Source of the DNA: CAWKEY01 sp963696315
GTDB taxonomy: Bacteria > Pseudomonadota > Gammaproteobacteria > Methylococcales > Methylomonadaceae
Direction of reading: 5' to 3'
Assembly (NCBI GenBank): GCA_963696315.1
Contig: CAVOJU010000012.1
Location: 1 to 64,000, forward strand
DNA length: 64,000 bases
The notes beneath the pieces are model-generated. The model saw only the letters and a program-made list of their open reading frames with translations, searched no databases and was not told the DNA's origin. This document shows positions 7,384 to 15,951 of the stretch, piece by piece. Position 1 is the stretch's first letter. Every line of letters starts with the position of its first letter. The position numbers and the translations under genes were made by a program.

Positions 7384-7762
7384 GTTTTCCGCCAGTTTTT
7401 TGCTTAATCATTCAACGCCGGGTATGAAAAGGCTATTGAGCTGACCCGCTAAAATAGCATATTGCGTTTCTTCGAGCAATCAGAGGACTGGCTCCATCGG
7501 GGTAAATTTGTCCTATAGGCAATTGTTTGTGAGTTCAGTAATTTAACTTCAGTTCCGGTCATAGAGGTTATTTCATAGTTTAAAATGGCTCATGAAAATC
7601 AATCTTGAGCATCTGTTAGTTTTCCCTGTAACCAAAACCAAAGATTTGCGCTATAGAGAGCTAGCCAGGCAATCGACCGGCTCATTCAGGAGGCTAAATT
7701 GGTGAACTGAAAACTTGACTCAATTTTAAAGATCAATCTCACTCAAGGAGCTCTAGTCCATC
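7384..7762. other. Intergenic region upstream of gmd with Rmd-tail remnant
   Basis: Holds the decayed Rmd-type C-terminus (7,408-7,479, minus strand, LLEETQYAILAGQLNSL) ahead of gmd, and the outer edge of the right palindrome arm near 7,501. The rest, 7,502-7,762, is A+T-rich with no gene I can support. A 37-codon plus-strand frame begins at about 7,593 (MKINLEHLLVFPVTKTKD) but matches nothing I know. Confidence 0.45.
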
Positions 7763-8938
7763 CTATAACGCAGGAGGTTGACGGGAAGAGATTGCCTTGT
7801 CCTGAGGCGACAGCTTAGCATGCTCCATCTCTATCGGGAGCTCGGCGACAGGCTTGACGCTGCCATAGTCGCGACGCATACGCAGGAAAGGTTCTTCAAT
7901 AGTACTATAGCTTAGAGTGGCCAAGCCCCAGGTAGCCGCATAGACAACAGTCAGGATGATGGCCGCATCAATCCAGCCGTTGCCGGTCAGGGATACTAAG
8001 CCAAACCATTGAGCAAGCACGTGTATGACAGCCATATGGATTAAATAGAACGAAAAACTGACTTTGCCACTTTGGCAAAGGGCGTTCTCCAGCCATGCAG
8101 GCAAGGCCCTGTCAAATGCGACCCAAACCAGGATAAAGCAGGCCCAGCTGGAGCTTTCTAGCATCGACCAGCCCACCCAGAATACCGATTTAGGATTCGG
8201 GGAGTCAAAGGGTGAAAAATGTGCTTGCGCGGCGCTGTTCATGACGACCAAAACGCCCGCTAGGGGCAGGAGCCAGCCGGCATAACGGTGCAAAAACACG
8301 CCATGTCGCCGATACAGCAATGCAGCCAGCATCCCGATCAGGAACTGGTCGAACCGTCCGACAAAGGTGGAGAAATACATAAGGGTGCTGCGCTCATTGA
8401 CGGTATAGGCGGCCAGCTTGAAAAACAACATCAGCACCAACAGCTTGAGCAAATAGCGCGCACCGAACTCCATCGCGAAGCGGCTCAAGAATGGAAACAT
8501 CATGTAAAACATGAATTCAAGAGAAATACACCAGGCCGCCCCCGTGATGACGCTATTGGATGTGGGTGGATTGCCCAGGTTGCTCGCGAGTAGGTAAAAG
8601 ATGTCCTGTGACTGAAACTTATCACGCCCGATTGAGGTGGCAACTAGAAAAATCGTGAAAAAAAGCGGAAAAATTCGCAAAAATCGATTGCGAATAAAAT
8701 CGCCATAGACGATATGCTTTTGGTGCAGCGCGATCTGCATGAAAAGAAAACCCGAAAGCGTAAAAAACAGTCCGACGCCGGTATGTCCCTCGGTTACAAT
8801 CCCGAGCAAGTCGGTACTGATAGTCACTCCACCTAAGTTACGATACTCCAGGTTAAAATGGAACAAGAAAACAATGGTTGCCGCAAGCCAGCGCAACTGA
8901 TCGATTCTCGGATTGTAGGCAATATTCAACGATTTCAT
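7763..8938 (-). CDS. Acyltransferase family 3 (OafA-like O-acyltransferase)
   Basis: Integral membrane protein of 391 residues with about ten membrane segments. It opens with the family pattern RIDQLRWLAATIVFLFHF, in which the RxDxLR and the histidine of the first helix are conserved, and has FFTLSGFLF in the second. Members transfer acetyl or other acyl groups to sugars of O-antigens, capsules or Nod factors. It lies between rmd and gmd on the same strand, so it probably decorates the deoxyhexose polymer made by this locus. It is missing from the left copy, where the rmd tail and gmd are only about 200 bases apart. Donor and acceptor cannot be deduced. Confidence 0.88.
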   Translation of the reverse strand: MKSLNIAYNPRIDQLRWLAATIVFLFHFNLEYRNLGGVTISTDLLGIVTEGHTGVGLFFTLSGFLFMQIALHQKHIVYGDFIRNRFLRIFPLFFTIFLVATSIGRDKFQSQDIFYLLASNLGNPPTSNSVITGAAWCISLEFMFYMMFPFLSRFAMEFGARYLLKLLVLMLFFKLAAYTVNERSTLMYFSTFVGRFDQFLIGMLAALLYRRHGVFLHRYAGWLLPLAGVLVVMNSAAQAHFSPFDSPNPKSVFWVGWSMLESSSWACFILVWVAFDRALPAWLENALCQSGKVSFSFYLIHMAVIHVLAQWFGLVSLTGNGWIDAAIILTVVYAATWGLATLSYSTIEEPFLRMRRDYGSVKPVAELPIEMEHAKLSPQDKAISSRQPPAL

Positions 8939-8960
8939 AGAGTGTTATAGTGTAGCCACA

Positions 8961-9896
8961 TCATTGCAAGCCGGCCTTAGCAAGGCCGTTGAGCTGATCT
9001 TCCAATATATCATGTAACGATTGGGCTAAAGATACCGCGGGAAGCCATCCGGTATGTTGATAAATTTTGCTGGCGCTGCCACAGCTGCGCTGCTGTTCGT
9101 TGGCCCTGATCAGTTTGGGGTTGGTAACAATATCGACAGTGACACCAGACATTTCGATAAAGGCATTGAGGATATCGGCTATCCATGTCTCTTGCCCTGA
9201 GCATACGTTGTAAATCTCGCCGGCTTTTCCAGCTTCGAGCAACAATGTGTAGGCGCGCACAATATCACGCACATCGGTGAAGTCCCGGCTTACATGTAAA
9301 TTGCCGGTTTCAATCACGGCCGGGACAAGACCGAGTTTGATGCTGGCAATTTGCCTGGCAAAGCCGGGGACCACAAAGCGGTGACTCTGCCCAGGGCCAA
9401 TGTGATTGAAGGGGCGAGCCATGACAATGTCCAAGGATTCGGTTTGGCTCCATTGGTAGCAGAGCATTTCGGCTGCGACCTTGCTAACCGCGTAGGGATT
9501 GCGTGGTTTTAAGGGGTGGTTTTCGCTGATGGGCAAATCTGCGGCATCACAAAGACCATATTGATCGCCGGAACCCACATACAGCATGCGACCTCGAAAG
9601 CCGTGATTTTTTAGACTTTGCAGCAGGTTCAAGGTCCCTATGAAGTTGATTTGGTAAGTTTCATGCGGATCGATGAATGACTGAGGCACGAAACTTTGCG
9701 CTGCCAGATGAATGACCCAATCGGGCTGGATTTCGAGCATGGCGGCATCTATGCTCTCGATATTGCGCATTTCCAGTTTTTGACTGGGCGGCCGACACTC
9801 AGCCTCTGGGTAGTGGCTCTTGATGTGATGTAGCAAGGATTTGCCAACAAATCCACTGGAACCGGTAACAAGAATTTTCAAGGGTGCAGAATTCAT
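8961..9896 (-). CDS. rmd: GDP-4-dehydro-6-deoxy-D-mannose reductase
   Basis: SDR-family sugar-nucleotide enzyme of 311 residues. It reduces the Gmd product at C4 to GDP-D-rhamnose. Visible are the nucleotide loop (VTGSSGFVGKSL, residues 10-21), HLAAQSFVPQS, and the catalytic Y-x3-K (NPYAVSKVAAE). The C-terminal half keeps the NHIGPGQ and SRDFTDVRDIV motifs of Rmd-type enzymes. Other reductases on the same substrate (Fcl, Per) differ in these motifs, so D-rhamnose is favoured over L-fucose or perosamine. Its last 38 coding bases recur inverted at the left window edge. Confidence 0.88.
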   Translation of the reverse strand: MNSAPLKILVTGSSGFVGKSLLHHIKSHYPEAECRPPSQKLEMRNIESIDAAMLEIQPDWVIHLAAQSFVPQSFIDPHETYQINFIGTLNLLQSLKNHGFRGRMLYVGSGDQYGLCDAADLPISENHPLKPRNPYAVSKVAAEMLCYQWSQTESLDIVMARPFNHIGPGQSHRFVVPGFARQIASIKLGLVPAVIETGNLHVSRDFTDVRDIVRAYTLLLEAGKAGEIYNVCSGQETWIADILNAFIEMSGVTVDIVTNPKLIRANEQQRSCGSASKIYQHTGWLPAVSLAQSLHDILEDQLNGLAKAGLQ

Positions 9897-10605
9897 ATTA
9901 ATGGAGAGTTTTTTAGATCAATGATCTGATTTAAAGCAATAGCCATGACTATCCCCAGACTGTTGGCAAAAAATAGCGAACCCGCAAAATCCGGTTCCGT
10001 AGTTTTTATCCCCCATTCCCTGGCCAATGCCAATGGCCAGCACAAGGCCGGGCATCGTGAGGTAACAACGTTGACAGATTAGCATAATGGCGAAAGTGAC
10101 AATACTACGCTGATGCCTGTTCTTTTGTCACTCTTCAGCGTCATTTATCAGGGCAATCACGCTATCCACCTCTTGACAGGTCAAGGAGATAACGGATATT
10201 ACCGTATCTGTTGCCAGAGCAGGACATAACGGCCGCAGCAGTGTCGATTGATGCGCTGGATTGTCCACAGACAGCCTTTGCTGAAGAAAGCTTCGGGCTT
10301 ACCTGGGCGACCGTTACCGCGCCGAACTGATCTTCGAAACATAACGCGATTGCCCTGGGTTAAATCCAGCGAAGTTTTGACAAAACGGAACAATGATCGG
10401 GATAATAGACTTATTTGGTCTCGAAGAACAAAAATACAATAGCATTTGTTATCAATGATTTATTGAAAAAAAACAGACCGCTTTATCCGATCTGAAAGCA
10501 CCATGGAGCAAAACAATTAAGCCAGCAATTTATCTCGAAACGGCAGAATCCGAGTCCAGGCAAGTTAAATTAAATGAAGTCCTATCTTCATAGTTCTGGA
10601 AGAAC
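9897..10605. other. Intergenic region between divergent rmd and gtrA-like gene
   Basis: Roughly 700 bases with no intact gene. It must hold the promoters for rmd (minus) and the GtrA-like gene (plus). A dyad AGATCATTGATCT-like element (9,914-9,926) lies just upstream of rmd. Part of it (about 10,195-10,335) may be a decayed transposase, listed separately. Confidence 0.5.
10195..10335 (+). pseudogene. Possible IS5-type transposase remnant
   Basis: Across mixed frames the sequence reads like the N-terminal part of IS5-family transposases: LLPEQ, then N-R-V-D-A-L, a W-I-V stretch, and ESFGLTWATVTAP, comparable with the family pattern NRxFVDAxLWIxRTG...LPExFGPWxTVYRR. Every frame is broken within a few dozen codons. 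No terminal repeats were found. It rests on pattern similarity only. Confidence 0.3.
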
Positions 10606-11049
10606 ATGAGTTTGATCGCTGACGTTTTCATGAGATTCGCGTCAGTTTATCGTGAGATACTGCTGTTCGGAGTGATTGGCGTAACCAATACGCTAGTGCA
10701 TTCTGCGCTTGTTATTATGCTTGTCGAAGGGTCGATTGCCCATCCCGTCCCGGCAAATGTAACAGGTTTTGCTGTGGCCAATGCTTTTTCATTTTTAGCC
10801 AATTCTTTGTTGACCTTCCGGCGCCGGCCAACTTGGAGTTCGTATTGGAAATTCCTCCAGGTCTCACTTTTGAGCCTCGCACTGACGGTGTTCCTGTCTG
10901 CTCTCGCTGAGGTGATGGGATGGCACTATCTGGTAGGTTTGCTCCTTGTCATACTTTGTGGGCCGCCCTTGACGTTTCTACTTTACAAGTGCTATGCGTT
11001 CCGCCACCAGACACCTACTAACGCGATCATCCTCTCTAATCAAAAATAA
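10606..11049 (+). CDS. GtrA-family membrane protein (flippase-like)
   Basis: Protein of 147 residues with four membrane segments and the GtrA pattern (FGVIGVTNTLVHSAL near residue 22, and VANAFSFLANSLLTFRR in the middle). GtrA proteins are thought to flip polyprenyl-phosphate-linked glucose or other sugars across the inner membrane for glycan decoration. It precedes a large GT-C-like membrane protein by 4 bases, matching the gtrA-gtrB-gtr(type) logic. The GtrB-type partner would be the GT2 enzyme at 21,999-23,009. Confidence 0.85.
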   Translation: MSLIADVFMRFASVYREILLFGVIGVTNTLVHSALVIMLVEGSIAHPVPANVTGFAVANAFSFLANSLLTFRRRPTWSSYWKFLQVSLLSLALTVFLSALAEVMGWHYLVGLLLVILCGPPLTFLLYKCYAFRHQTPTNAIILSNQK

Positions 11050-11053
11050 AACT

Positions 11054-13192
11054 ATGAGATTTAATAATTTGCACAAAATTAGCGGTACCTGGTGGTCAAT
11101 ATTGCTTGGTTTTGTTGCATTCTTGTCCATCACAGGAGGCAAGATTCTTTGGCCGACATATACAGACTGGCTCATGGCAAGGAAGGCGATCCCGCCCAAC
11201 ATTGGCTGGGATGGCAGTTTTTCCGTTATTCACCACTCCTTCAATGGCCACTAGGTGCCAATCCAAATTGGGGGATGGATATTGGCAGTTCTATAGTTTT
11301 TACGGACTCAATTCCGCTGCTGGCATTTATTTTCAAGCCTCTGAACGCACTTCTGCCCGATACCTTTCAGTACTGCGGCCTTTGGATTCTGATTTGTTTT
11401 TTGCTTCAGTCATTGTTCGCTTGGAAGCTGCTCTCTCTTTTCACTCAAGATAAATGGCTGCCACTCATCGGAAGCGTATTTTTTACACTCGCTCCTGTAT
11501 TTCTATTTCGACTGCATGCGCACATTACGCTTTATTTGGCCAGTGGATGTTGTTAGCGGGGCTTTATTTTTACTTCTCTAAGAATTTTTCCATTTTTCGC
11601 TGGATGGCTTTGCTGGCTGCAACCGCGCTTATTCATGCTTATTTGCTGGTAATGGTTTTGGCGATCTGGTCAGCCGATCTGATCCAGCGCTGCTGGCTAA
11701 AGCAGATGGGTATCGTAAAAGCCCTTAGCTATTTTTTTGCTGGCAGCGTATGCATCGCAATCATTATGTGGGCTGCAGGATATTTCATGTTGGGTGCGGG
11801 TGTTGGAGTCGGCGGTTTCGGCGTTTTTCGCATGAATCTTTTATCGCTGATTGACCCTGACGATTTCTTCTCAAAGTTGCTCCCCGACCAAAAAGGGGGG
11901 AGCGGTGATTATGAGGGCTTCAACTATTTGGGCTTGGGCATGCTTGGGCTGAGCCTGATTGCTGCTTATGAACTGCTTCGCAACGTAAAAACAAGACCAA
12001 AAGCAAGACTAAGTCCGACACTGACTCCGATACTGACAATCTGCATTGGCTTTTTCTTGTATGCAATTTCGAATCATGTAGCTGTTGGTCCTCATGAGAT
12101 ATTCTCATACGACTTACCGCCGATAATAGGACACTTCACAAATGCGTTTAGAGCATCAGGCAGGCTTTTCTGGCCAGTTTATTACGTGATCTACCTGGGG
12201 ATATTCTATTTACTATTCACCAGATTAAGACGCTAGAGCTGCAATTACGCTTTGTTTGGTTATGTTAGTTGTCCAGTTGATTGATTCTATCGATGTCTGG
12301 CGTATGTTCAGGAAACAAATTTGCTCATTCGCCCGCATGGACGTCACCTATGCGCTCCCCTGTTTGGAGCGACATAGCAGCCCAATACAAAAAAATCATT
12401 TACGTCCTACCTCATAATAACTCGGCAGATTGGATGCCGTTATCCCATTTCGCTGCCACGCATCAAATGGCTATCAATACTGGTTATTTTTCAAGAGTAA
12501 ATCCGGAAAAAGAGCGGGAGGCAAGAGCACATACCGCTAGTTCAATTGTAAACAACAAACTTAGCCCTGATTCACTTTATGTCTTCGAGGACAATGCACT
12601 CTGGAAATTTGCTTCCAGTCAGATTGCGTCCTCGGATATTGCAGGGATTGTGGATGGATTTCGCATTATCGCGCCGAATCTAAAAGCATGTAAAACCTGT
12701 GATACAAGTGCAATCGCAAGTTTTTCTGTTGCAAGTAGTCATGATTTTGAGTACAAGATGGAGCGTATTTTTTTCACATCGAACGGTACCGGGCAGAAGT
12801 ATCAAATATACGGGTGGTCTTCGCCGGAGAAATGGGGTACATGGTCTGATGGCGATACGGCTTTAATGCTTCTAGACCTTTCCAGCACTCCTCAAAGCGA
12901 TCTCAAATTGTTAATTGATGGCCACGCTTTACTTACTGATGAACACCCGTCTCAAGAAGTCGATATACTGGTGAACAATCAGCATGTTGCCACTTTTAAA
13001 TACGACCAGCAATCTAATCACGGTGTGCGTGTGGTTAAGATATCCAAACTTCTGGCGATGGAAAAAAATGGGCACCTATTGATCGAATTTAATTTTAAGG
13101 ACCCAAAATCGCCGGCCGAGTTAGGTTTGTCAACCGATGGACGACATCTCGGGTTGAGTATTGTGTCTCTGGAGTTAAGGGCAGAAAATTAG
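11054..13192 (+). pseudogene. DUF6311-like GT-C membrane glycosyltransferase, frameshifted
   Basis: Total span 713 codons, the size of complete relatives, but the coding frame changes four times: near 11,180, 11,530, 12,235 and 12,315. Read across the breaks, it has an N-terminal membrane region with the family's GWQFFRYSPLLQWPLGANPNW and FTDSIPLLAF patterns, many membrane segments (about 11,380-12,290), and a soluble C-terminal domain (about 12,340-13,192) ending DGRHLGLSIVSLEL. The family probably transfers sugars from polyprenyl-phosphate donors outside the inner membrane. Substitutions do not look heavy, so either decay is recent or these are base-calling indels. The first 44 residues start 4 bases after the GtrA-like gene. 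Confidence 0.7.
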
Positions 13193-13340
13193 ATCGAAAA
13201 CGCTGTGTGGATATGAATAGTGCTCCACTTTGGTCGCCACTGCTGCAGGCTTCCCTATGGTCAAAAAGGCAGCATCATCAAGAACCATCCGAGAAAACGC
13301 TCAAGTTACTTTTTCACCTATCCTTGGCTGAAGCGCTTGA

Positions 13341-14510
13341 TCATGCGTGACGTTCCAGTCTTTGGCAAAGTTCAACAAGTAAATCCGCGGATTTTTGCCA
13401 GGTATAATTTTGAGCGATGTGCTCGCCTTTTTCCCGCATTTGCTGGCGCAACTCGGGAGCTTCTAATAGAGTGCTTAGCGCGTTTTGTATTGATTGATTA
13501 TCCTCAGGAATAACAAGCATTGCGCTGCCCTGCGCGACTTCCGGCATAGAGGCTTGATTGGATGCCAACACCGGAACACCACTGACCATTGCTTCGGCAA
13601 TAGGCATCCCATAACCTTCATAAAAAGACAGAAAAGCAAATAACTCAGCGGCCTGATAAATAACCGGCAGATCACTTTGGGCCACATAGCCTAAAAAATA
13701 AAGCTGCTGTTTTGTTATAAGATTTTGGTAGCGCTGCTGATAGTCCTGTTTGCCCCAGCCTTTGGCTCCGGCTATGACCAGCGGGAATCGGTTTTTTAAC
13801 GACTCCGGCAATTGGCTGTAGGCCGTGATCAAGCCATTAATGTTCTTTCTGGGCTCTAGCGTACTGACGGTGAGAATGTAATGGTCGGGCAAGTGGTAGC
13901 GCTGTCTGACCTGTATGAGCTGCTGCTGGCTGGCTCTCATCCGGAAAGCGTCATCAACGGCGGGTGGAATAATGTAAATTTTTTGCGGATCAATATTGAG
14001 TGCCTGGACAAGCTCTGTTTTGCTGAATTCCGACAACGTCACAAAGGCAGCGGCACGCTCAATGGTTTTGGGCAACTGCTTGTTTAGCCAGGCAATCATG
14101 GCTGGGTGATGATGCTGCGGATAGCGCAGATAGGACAAGTCATGCAGAGTTGCAATGCTGGGCCCGGCATAATTTTGCAACACATAATTAGGCTCCCAGT
14201 ATATGGCACTCGTATCATTTTTTAGTATTTTTTTGTAGTGCTGTTGCTGTAAATAGCTACGTAAGGAATAGAGACCCGGCACTTGTCTAAGGCTTTTTTT
14301 TATAGTGGCCAGGACAGGATTTGGCGTATTTTGTACTGTCTCAGCAACAATCTTGCTTAATGTCTGTTTATCGTAGAAACTGAATTGGTTAAAGGCTTTG
14401 ATATCACTGACTCTGACATCAGCCATCAGGCATCTGATAAGCTGCTGCGTATAGCGGCCTATGCCGGTGATAGGCGGGGTTAATGAAGCCGTGTTTATGA
14501 GTAGCTTCAT
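13341..14510 (-). CDS. GT4 glycosyltransferase
   Basis: Cytosolic GT-B enzyme of 389 residues. It has the N-terminal glycine loop (PPITGIGRYTQQL, residues 12-24), EPRKNI at about residue 231 in the nucleotide-binding domain, and the retaining E-x7-E motif (EGYGMPIAEAM) near residue 300. EPRKN-type enzymes are common mannosyl- or rhamnosyltransferases in O-antigen assembly; Pseudomonas WbpY is a comparable enzyme, but I cannot claim orthology. It overlaps the upstream glycosyltransferase gene by 4 bases (ATGA), so both are coupled. In context they could build the D-rhamnan from GDP-D-rhamnose. Confidence 0.88.
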   Translation of the reverse strand: MKLLINTASLTPPITGIGRYTQQLIRCLMADVRVSDIKAFNQFSFYDKQTLSKIVAETVQNTPNPVLATIKKSLRQVPGLYSLRSYLQQQHYKKILKNDTSAIYWEPNYVLQNYAGPSIATLHDLSYLRYPQHHHPAMIAWLNKQLPKTIERAAAFVTLSEFSKTELVQALNIDPQKIYIIPPAVDDAFRMRASQQQLIQVRQRYHLPDHYILTVSTLEPRKNINGLITAYSQLPESLKNRFPLVIAGAKGWGKQDYQQRYQNLITKQQLYFLGYVAQSDLPVIYQAAELFAFLSFYEGYGMPIAEAMVSGVPVLASNQASMPEVAQGSAMLVIPEDNQSIQNALSTLLEAPELRQQMREKGEHIAQNYTWQKSADLLVELCQRLERHA

Positions 14511-15628
14511 TGCTTAGCCATCAAACCAAAATATTCGTTTGCATAAGCCTCAGCCATTTTTGTGCCCGTGAAAAGTGTTTGGTAGCGCTGCAAAGCTCCC
14601 TCGCCTAGTTTTTTTGCCAGGGCCTGATCTGTGTGCAAAATCATCATTGCTTCTCGCAAATCCTGGCTGTTTCTGGGCTGGACAACCAATCCCGTCTCGT
14701 TGTGCTTATTGACATACGTGGTGCCGGTGCCCAGCTCGGTTGATATCAGCGGTTTGCCATGCATCGCCCCTTCTAGCAGAGTAACACCAAAGGCTTCGGA
14801 GGCGTGAATTGATGGCAATACAATTGCTTTGGACAATTCGATCATGGCGACTTTTTCTGGGTTGGTAATACCGCCGGCGAAAAAGATGTTGCTTGCCTGC
14901 AAAGCGGCAGCCTGTTGCTTTAGCTCTGCGATTTCCGCAGGTTTTCCTGATCCGGCAATCACGACATTAAACGACTGCTTGGCTGCGGCCTTTATTAAAT
15001 ATCTGAGGCCTTTGTAATATCTAAAGACCCCAATAAACAGGAAGAAGCCTTCACCGTATTGGGCTTTCAGCACTTGCTTTAGTTGATTATCGAGATCAGG
15101 GTAGCTGGATTGATTTAAGCCAATCGGAATAACGGTGGTTTTATCTTGATAGTCCACTAATACAGGACTAGAACGCAAATGATTGGGGGAGGTTACAACA
15201 ATGCGGTCTGCCGCCTGTAAAAATTTGCGCATTACTGGCTTGTACAGCTTGAGCAGGCTTTTCTGACGCACAATATCCGAGATATAGGTGATGATAATGG
15301 GTTTTTTAGGTAGCGTGGTAAAGTGCAAAATGTCCGCAAATGGCCAAGGGAAATAATAGTGAATAATATCAGCCCACTCCACATGCTCTTTAAACGCGCG
15401 TAATGCGCTCAATGAATATCCACACGAGGCAATTTCGAAATCGAGCTTGTAGCGGTACACATCGGCTTCCTCTCTTTGAATAAAGCAAGGATCGGGATGT
15501 TTACTCAAAGTCAGCACTCTGCTTTTTATACCTAAGGACTTGGTATTCAGGCTAATCTGCCGGATCACTTCCTCAAGACCGCCTTGAGTGTCCGGAAAGT
15601 AGGTTCGATAAACATGCAGTACATTCAT
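14507..15628 (-). CDS. GT4 glycosyltransferase (WbpZ-like)
   Basis: GT-B fold enzyme of 373 residues. It begins MNVLHVYRTYFPDTQGGLEEVI, with the YFPDTxGGxE signature of the WbpZ/WbdB-like group that adds early sugars of homopolymeric O-chains. GVFRYYKGLRYLI lies at the domain border, and SIHASEAFGVTLLEGA is the catalytic E-x7-E segment. It is the first gene of a two-gene pair with the downstream GT4. The donor is probably a GDP-sugar given the neighbouring gmd and rmd, which is inference. Confidence 0.85.
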   Translation of the reverse strand: MNVLHVYRTYFPDTQGGLEEVIRQISLNTKSLGIKSRVLTLSKHPDPCFIQREEADVYRYKLDFEIASCGYSLSALRAFKEHVEWADIIHYYFPWPFADILHFTTLPKKPIIITYISDIVRQKSLLKLYKPVMRKFLQAADRIVVTSPNHLRSSPVLVDYQDKTTVIPIGLNQSSYPDLDNQLKQVLKAQYGEGFFLFIGVFRYYKGLRYLIKAAAKQSFNVVIAGSGKPAEIAELKQQAAALQASNIFFAGGITNPEKVAMIELSKAIVLPSIHASEAFGVTLLEGAMHGKPLISTELGTGTTYVNKHNETGLVVQPRNSQDLREAMMILHTDQALAKKLGEGALQRYQTLFTGTKMAEAYANEYFGLMAKQ

Positions 15629-15631
15629 TAT

Positions 15632-15917
15632 TTTAACTCGTCCATAAAACGTTTCAGTTGCTCAAAAATCGGGATAGCCCACAGATTTGTTGTCTAAACA
15701 GCTAAAATTCAAACCGTTCATAACCGCTTTGCCAATACCGAGCTCATACTGGATCCCTGAAGGGGGCTTGCTAAGCAAATCACCTAACAACCCCCTGATC
15801 ACACGCTTTGGCATGAGGGCTTTTAAAGTCATACCCCTAAACACGACTGGGTTGTCGTTGGGCCATCTTCGCAAAAATAAAACTGGTAACGCCGAGTCAA
15901 GTTTAAAACTGTTTTGA
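15632..15917 (-). pseudogene. Remnant of an unrecognised operon gene
   Basis: Just upstream of the GT4 pair, the minus strand reads as a 3' gene fragment: an open stretch ending GIQYELGIGKAVMNG and, after a one-base shift near 15,667, a tail IFEQLKRFMDELK with a TAA just before the next start. The tail and its tight spacing look like a true gene end. The family is unknown to me. The 5' part is missing. Confidence 0.35.
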
Positions 15918-15951
15918 TAAGGGATACATTGACATTAGGGCCAGTTAGGCA

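Larger units (their letters stand above)
3816..7501. repeat. Right arm of giant imperfect inverted repeat
   Basis: Inverted counterpart of 125-3,810. Here gmd, wzm, mntA and hepT are all open, on the minus strand. wzt is cut off at the palindrome centre. One base is missing close to the centre compared with the left arm (GAATCC against GAATTCC), which shifts the frame of the last Wzt residues. The outer end lies upstream of gmd, after the Rmd-tail remnant. Confidence 0.92.

Noticed and set aside
13220..13513. 97-codon plus-strand frame before the GT4 gene
   Set aside because: More than half lies antisense in the GT4 gene; no motif.
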